The notes under the pieces are model-generated. The model saw nothing but the letters and a program-made list of their open reading frames with translations, did no database searches and had not been told where the DNA came from. From Bog-159 sp963709155 (GTDB lineage: Bacteria > Acidobacteriota > Terriglobia > Bryobacterales > Bryobacteraceae), in assembly GCA_963709155.1 (NCBI GenBank), contig CAVPVD010000007.1:1-64000 (forward strand): 64,000 bases of DNA. The letters are read 5' to 3'. The position numbers and the translations under genes are program-made. Positions 59,662 through 64,000 of this stretch are shown here, in pieces; positions within the stretch are counted from its first letter, which is position 1; every line of letters begins with the position of its first letter.

Positions 59662-60723
59662 ATGACTCCCGCGCAGTTTCTGACTCGCATGGAGCGCGGC
59701 ACGCTAGCGCCCGCCTATCTGTTCATCGGGCCGGAAGCGTACCAACGCACGCGCGCGCGCACCGCGCTATTGAAGGCGGCCTTAACCGATCCCGGCAGGG
59801 AGAACGCGATCGCCCAATACGACCTGGCGGAGACCGCATTGGCGGAAGTGATCGACGATGCCCGGGCGCTGTCGCTGTTCGCTTCCGAACGCGCGATCTT
59901 TGCCGGCAACGCGGAAGCCGCGCTACCCCGCACCAAGGGAGACGAAGATGCGGACGATGGCGAGGGCAGCGCAGCTTCAGCCGGCACGTTGGCGGCGTAT
60001 ATGAAGAACCCCACGCCGGGCGTCGTATTGGTCTTCGACGCGCCCCGTTTCGATTTCGAAGGCGAGGACAAGCGCAAGCAGGAGCGCGTCCGCAAATTCT
60101 ACGCCGCCTTGGGCGATCCGGTCGATTTCAAGCGCGCGTCGCACGACGATGCCCGCCGCGAAGCGGCTGCTTTGGCTCGCCGCGCGGGACTCAACGCCGA
60201 TCCTGCCACGCTGGATTTGCTGGTAGAAGCGCTGGCCGCCGATTTGACGCGCATCGCCGTGGAAGTGGAAAAAATGGCCCTCTACACCCAAGGGCGGCCG
60301 GTCACCGAGGAAGACGTGGCACTGCTGGTGCCCGACGCGCGGTCCACGACCATCTTCGCCCTGGTAGGCGCGCTGGGGCGCCGGGACCGGACGCGGTCGC
60401 TCGAACTCCTCGACACTCTGTTCCGCGACGGCGAGTATTTGCCGCTGGCGTTGTCGTTTTTGTCGGCGCAGTTCCGTGCGGCGCTGGTCGCCAAGGAAGG
60501 GGGTTTGCGCAGTCCGCAGCAGGTACAGGGGCACTTCGCCAAGATGGGTGTGCCGATGTGGGGTTCCCGTGCCGAGCAGGTGTTTCAAACGGTGGGGAAG
60601 TTTTCGAAATCGCAGCTTGAGCGGGCCATGCAGCTCACCTTCGAAGCGGACCGCGATTTGCGCAGCGCGCGGCCGGACGACCGCATCGTGATGGAACACT
60701 TTATTTTGCGCCTGACCGGATGA
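59662..60723 (+). CDS. holA: DNA polymerase III delta subunit
   Basis: A 353-residue clamp-loader subunit. YLFIGPEAYQRTRARTALL at the N-terminus, LTRIAVEVEKMALY and PDARSTTIFALVGALGRRD follow the HolA domain order, with the C-terminal helical domain (about 215-350). It opens the sliding clamp together with gamma/tau and delta-prime. It follows lptE by 4 bp and abuts the ADOP gene tail to tail. Confidence 0.9.
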   Translation: MTPAQFLTRMERGTLAPAYLFIGPEAYQRTRARTALLKAALTDPGRENAIAQYDLAETALAEVIDDARALSLFASERAIFAGNAEAALPRTKGDEDADDGEGSAASAGTLAAYMKNPTPGVVLVFDAPRFDFEGEDKRKQERVRKFYAALGDPVDFKRASHDDARREAAALARRAGLNADPATLDLLVEALAADLTRIAVEVEKMALYTQGRPVTEEDVALLVPDARSTTIFALVGALGRRDRTRSLELLDTLFRDGEYLPLALSFLSAQFRAALVAKEGGLRSPQQVQGHFAKMGVPMWGSRAEQVFQTVGKFSKSQLERAMQLTFEADRDLRSARPDDRIVMEHFILRLTG

Positions 60724-63339
60724 TTATTCGTCCCGCAGCGCCCGCAGCGGATCGAGCCCCGCCGCGCGCTTCGCCGGTACATAGCTGGCCACCGCGCTGA
60801 CCGTCAACAGCATCAGCGGAACCAGAACATACACTGCCGGCGACGACACGCCGAGTCCCGGAAAGCCCGCCGACAGCCAGGGCGTAGCCGCTACGGTCAG
60901 CGCTCCGCCGATGACGATACCCGCGGCCGCCAGAATCAGCCCGCGCCGCTCCACCAGCCACACCACGTCGCGGCGGGTCGCGCCAATTGCAACGCGTATG
61001 CCAAATTCCTTCACGCGCCGGCTCACCGTGTACGCGATCAGCCCGTAAAGCCCGGCCGTGGCCAGCGCCAGGCCGATGCATCCCATGCTTCCCACCATCT
61101 GGAAGAACTGCAGCCAGGTGTCCGTGACGCGGCTCTGGTAAAGCGACGCCACCGTACGCAGGTTGTATACCGGAACGTTCCCGTCGATTGACCGGACCAC
61201 TTCGCGGATAGGCGCGGCGAGTTCATCCGGATTGCCGGCGGATTGGACCACCAACGTCATCCGCGCACGCGGGTTCTGGTCGTATGGAAGATACACATAC
61301 GGCGACGGATTCTCGTTCACCCGCAGATAGTGACCGGTCCGCGCTACCCCGACGACTTCGGCGAAAGGGCCGTCCACGCTGTCGATCCGGAGCCGCTTTC
61401 CAAGCGGATCCTGGCCCGGCCAAAAGGTCTTCGCAAACTCCTGGTTGACAATGGCCACCGGGCGCGATCCAGCGCGGTCGTCATCCGTGAACGCGCGCCC
61501 GCTTTTGATCTCGACATGCATGATGCGGAAGAAGCCTGCGTCCGCCGCCGCTCCGAACTCCATCGTCTTTTCGCGGCCCTTGGGGAACTGGTAGCCCTCG
61601 GGCACCACGGTGACGATCGTCTGCGCGGGAGAGAGCGGCAGCGCCTCGGTCAAGGCCACGTCCACCACCCCGGCCGTCGCGCGGACGCGATCCACCAGCC
61701 GGCGATAGAAGGCTTCCGTCTGTTCTGGCGAGTAGTGCAGCATAGCGGGCGCGGTGTCCATGCCGATCAGGTGATCCGTGCGAAACTCCGGCGGCATCGC
61801 CAGCATGTTCCGGAAGCCCGCCAGAAACATGCCGGCGGCGATTAACACCACCACCGCCAGCGCCATCTGGCCGGCCACCAGCACATCGCGCCCGAACGTG
61901 CGGCGCTTGCCGGAATCGCCGCCGCCACCCGCCTTCAAGGCGCTCACGAAGTCCGTGCGCGCAGTCTGCCAGGCCGGAACCAGGCCGAAGAAGAGGCAAC
62001 TTGCCAGCGCGGCCAGCAGGCTGAACTGCACCACGCGCCAATCCATCTCCACGCCCAGCAGGTTGGGGGGATCGCTGGGCACGCTCAGCGTTTCGAGAAG
62101 CAGAACACCGCCGTACGCAAAGAACAGTCCGGCGATGCCGCCCGCCAGCGCGACGATCAGACTTTCGGTCATCAATTGCCGCACCACGCGGCTGCGTCCG
62201 GCTCCGATCGAAAGCCGGATCGCGATTTCCCGGCTGCGCGCGCGTCCACGCGCCAACAGCAGGTTCGCCACGTTGGAACACGCGATCACCAGGATCAGCG
62301 CCACCAGCCCCATCAGCATCCTGGCCAGCCGCAGCAGTTGCGGGCTCTGCTCGCTGCGCCTCTGCAGTTCCGTGCGTACCGCCGCGTGCCGGTTGCGATT
62401 CGTTTTGGGGTACTCGCGCTCCAGGGCCGACCCGATCACGGCCAGTTCAGCCCGCGCCGCTGCCAGTGAAACGCCCGGGCGCAAACGGCCCTTCACGATC
62501 AGGTCGTGGCGGCCGCGGTCCTCCAGCGGATCCATGGCCTCGCCGGCCAGGCGCTGCTCCATCCCCAGCGGAATGAAGATACTTGGACGCAAGAAACGGT
62601 CGAGGCCGGTGAAGGGCGCCGGGGTCACGCCAACGATCGTGAAGGCCATACCGTTCAACCGCAAGGTCTTGCCGATCGCGGAAGGCTCGCCCGCGTAATT
62701 CTGCTTCCAGAAGTCGTCGCTGACCATCGCCACGGGCTGCGCGGACGCACCCACTTCGCCGGCCAGGAAGGTACGACCCTCCGCTGGGGCGACACCCACG
62801 ACCGGAAAGAAGTTGTCGCTCACGAAGCATGCAAATCGCACGCGCGCCGGCGCTTTGGGGTCGGGGGCGGCCGCCAGGGTCGTGAGGGTATACGCCGCCA
62901 GGCCGCTGAACGAGCGGGCCTTGTCGCGCAGGTCGCGATAATCCGGATAGGACATGCCTTCGAAAGGATTGTCGGGTGTGGTGCTGCTGACGTCGAACAA
63001 TCCCGCCGGATTGGAGACCGGCAGGGGCCGCAGCAGCAGCGCGTCGGCGAAACTGAAGATGGCGCTGTTTGCGCCGATGGCCAGCGCCAGCGAGACCACC
63101 GCCACCGCTACGAAGGCAGGTTGTTTGCGCAGCGCGCGCAGTGAATAGCGAATATCCGCGATAAGGCTATCGAGCCACGTCCAGCCCCAGGTGGCGCGCA
63201 CATCCTCCATTGCCAGGGTCAGGTTGCCGAGTTCCCGGGTGCCCGCGATGGCGGTCAGTGCTCCCAACTCCTCGCGCATCTCGCGCTCTTCCCGGCGGCG
63301 CCACGCCGGCGAAAGATATTTCAGTCGATTCCAGATCAT
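60724..63339 (-). CDS. ADOP-type duplicated ABC permease (MacB/FtsX)
   Basis: An 871-residue product. An N-terminal cytoplasmic segment (1-75) precedes a first helix (FVAVAVVSLALAIGANSAIF), a MacB-like periplasmic domain, then FtsX helices; a second MacB-like domain and final helices follow, ending VPAKRAAGLDPLRALRDE. This duplicated orphan permease architecture is characteristic of acidobacteria (TIGR03434-type) and usually lacks its own ATPase gene, as here. A PadR regulator gene lies 19 bp upstream. Substrate unknown; antimicrobial or lipid export is a possibility. Confidence 0.9.
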   Translation of the reverse strand: MIWNRLKYLSPAWRRREEREMREELGALTAIAGTRELGNLTLAMEDVRATWGWTWLDSLIADIRYSLRALRKQPAFVAVAVVSLALAIGANSAIFSFADALLLRPLPVSNPAGLFDVSSTTPDNPFEGMSYPDYRDLRDKARSFSGLAAYTLTTLAAAPDPKAPARVRFACFVSDNFFPVVGVAPAEGRTFLAGEVGASAQPVAMVSDDFWKQNYAGEPSAIGKTLRLNGMAFTIVGVTPAPFTGLDRFLRPSIFIPLGMEQRLAGEAMDPLEDRGRHDLIVKGRLRPGVSLAAARAELAVIGSALEREYPKTNRNRHAAVRTELQRRSEQSPQLLRLARMLMGLVALILVIACSNVANLLLARGRARSREIAIRLSIGAGRSRVVRQLMTESLIVALAGGIAGLFFAYGGVLLLETLSVPSDPPNLLGVEMDWRVVQFSLLAALASCLFFGLVPAWQTARTDFVSALKAGGGGDSGKRRTFGRDVLVAGQMALAVVVLIAAGMFLAGFRNMLAMPPEFRTDHLIGMDTAPAMLHYSPEQTEAFYRRLVDRVRATAGVVDVALTEALPLSPAQTIVTVVPEGYQFPKGREKTMEFGAAADAGFFRIMHVEIKSGRAFTDDDRAGSRPVAIVNQEFAKTFWPGQDPLGKRLRIDSVDGPFAEVVGVARTGHYLRVNENPSPYVYLPYDQNPRARMTLVVQSAGNPDELAAPIREVVRSIDGNVPVYNLRTVASLYQSRVTDTWLQFFQMVGSMGCIGLALATAGLYGLIAYTVSRRVKEFGIRVAIGATRRDVVWLVERRGLILAAAGIVIGGALTVAATPWLSAGFPGLGVSSPAVYVLVPLMLLTVSAVASYVPAKRAAGLDPLRALRDE

Positions 63340-63358
63340 GGCTTGCCCAGGTTCGACT

Positions 63359-63691
63359 TCAACCTTTCGCCTCCGGCACCGTGCCCATGACCCTTCCGAC
63401 CGCGCTGACGAAGTCGGCCCACTTCGAATGTTCCCGTACCAGTTGCTTGCGGCCCACCGGAGTGAGCTTGTAATACTTAGCGCGGCGATTGTGCTCGGAG
63501 GTTTCCCATCCGGAGGCGATCCAGCCTTTGGCTTCCAGCCGTTTCAGCGCGGGGTATAGTGATCCGAATTCGATCGCGAGGGCCTCGTTCGACGTGCTTC
63601 GAATATTCTTGGCGATGCCGTAGCCGTGCAGCGGCCCGGACAGCAGGGTGCGCAGCACCAACATGTCGAGGGTTCCTTGCAGCAGGTCCAT
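63359..63691 (-). CDS. PadR-family transcriptional regulator
   Basis: A 110-residue winged-helix protein: LLQGTLDMLVLRTLLSGPLH, GYGIAK, FGSLYPALKRLEAKGWI and YYKLTPVGRKQL are PadR hallmarks. It represses its own operon in related systems and responds to small ligands. It is cotranscribed with the ADOP permease, and its operator-like palindrome overlaps the start codon and -10 element. Confidence 0.93.
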   Translation of the reverse strand: MDLLQGTLDMLVLRTLLSGPLHGYGIAKNIRSTSNEALAIEFGSLYPALKRLEAKGWIASGWETSEHNRRAKYYKLTPVGRKQLVREHSKWADFVSAVGRVMGTVPEAKG

Positions 63692-63728
63692 ATAGAGCCA
63701 GTCTATATGGAGATGTTCTATACGTCAA
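63688..63728 (-). promoter_or_regulatory. PadR promoter and operator palindrome
   Basis: On the minus strand -35 TTGACG (63728-63723) and -10 TAGACT (63705-63700) are 17 bp apart. A perfect 9-bp inverted repeat CCATATAGA-N5-TCTATATGG (63688-63710) covers the -10, the expected transcription start and the padR ATG. The mRNA would be nearly leaderless. PadR bound here would block its own promoter. Confidence 0.7.
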
Positions 63729-63759
63729 GAACAGACGGAGTGAGAGCGATTGGCGGAGA

Positions 63760-63773
63760 GGGCTTAGGAGCCC
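63760..63773 (-). terminator. Short hairpin after rpsT
   Basis: GGGCT-TAGG-AGCCC immediately follows the rpsT stop on the minus strand. The stem is short and no U-run follows, so it is at best a weak terminator. Confidence 0.3.
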
Positions 63774-63774
63774 G

Positions 63775-64000
63775 TCAGGCGGTGGCGAGCGACTTAACTT
63801 TGAGGTGCAGCTTGGATTTGTACCGGGCCGCGGTGTTCTTCTTGATGATGCCGCTTTTCGCGGAGCGATCGATAAGGGAGAAGGTGGCGGGCAGCAACTC
63901 GGCGGCCGCCTTGGCATCTTTGGAAGTGAGGGCGCGCCGCATGGCGCGGATCTGGTGGCGGAGGCGTGACTTATTCTGCCGGTTGTATTCGGTGCGCTTT
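63775..64000 (-). CDS. rpsT: Ribosomal protein S20, 3' part
   Basis: Read on the minus strand from the window edge to TGA at 63775, 74 codons are visible: NRQNKSRLRHQIRAMRRAL, AAAELLPATFSLIDRSAKSG, and IIKKNTAARYKSKLHLKVKS. These are the conserved helical, basic S20 pattern, which binds 16S rRNA in the small subunit. The start lies outside the window. Confidence 0.9.
   Translation of the reverse strand, partial: KRTEYNRQNKSRLRHQIRAMRRALTSKDAKAAAELLPATFSLIDRSAKSGIIKKNTAARYKSKLHLKVKSLATA

Overview
The window is high-GC DNA from an acidobacterium of the Bryobacterales/Solibacter type. This is inferred from a large secreted protein ending in the Solibacter C-terminal domain (TIGR03437), an ADOP-type duplicated permease paired with a PadR regulator, an STGPRTPEGK-family protein, and many exported TPR, CHAT and caspase-like proteins. 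GTG and TTG starts and 4-bp stop/start overlaps are common. No tRNA or rRNA gene was seen.

Left third (1-24.5 kb). A partial secreted Ig/IPT-repeat protein is followed by an exported protein and then a six-gene plus-strand operon (5956-13331): a polytopic membrane coiled-coil protein, a VWA lipoprotein, a DUF4384 protein, a TPR-OmpA-DUF4384 protein, an exported caspase-like peptidase with TPRs, and an exported formylglycine-generating-enzyme-fold protein lacking the catalytic cysteines. Convergent to it is a minus-strand operon (19959-13357): a 19-residue peptide, a 103-aa protein, an unknown 520-aa protein, a zinc-finger anti-sigma-like membrane protein and an exported TPR-CHAT protease. Divergent from that is CHAT-TPR, ECF-like sigma factor, anti-sigma-like protein (20123-24497). 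Caspase, two CHAT proteases and two regulatory modules within 19 kb, nearly all effectors predicted to be exported, make this the most unusual part of the window.

Middle (24.5-47 kb). GNAT, retropepsin-like, MFS, LolA-like and CPBP genes; orphan HigA, BrnT and VapBC-type toxin-antitoxin genes; and a branched-chain amino-acid catabolic operon (CoA-transferase, ferredoxin, 2-oxoacid:ferredoxin oxidoreductase alpha and fused beta-gamma, IlvE) behind a good sigma-70-type promoter. Then come a zinc-ribbon gene, uvrA broken by six +1 shifts, a deoxyhypusine-synthase-like gene, a CPBP protease, a TPR protein, an ABC-2 exporter and a more AT-rich accessory island of three genes next to a decayed IS1595-type transposase. 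Composite palindromic repeats recur in the intergenic spaces from 35.7 to 51.5 kb.

Right (47-64 kb). Zinc peptidase, PQQ dehydrogenase and diheme cytochrome c operon; secreted GH9 and GH39 glycosidases around an antitoxin with a broken PIN toxin; a lipid/envelope operon (psd with one +1 shift, pssA, an Asd-like pseudoenzyme, lptE, holA); then the ADOP-PadR pair with an evident operator, and rpsT running off the end. Overall it suggests a heterotrophic soil bacterium degrading polysaccharide and amino acids, with heavy investment in envelope and periplasmic machinery.
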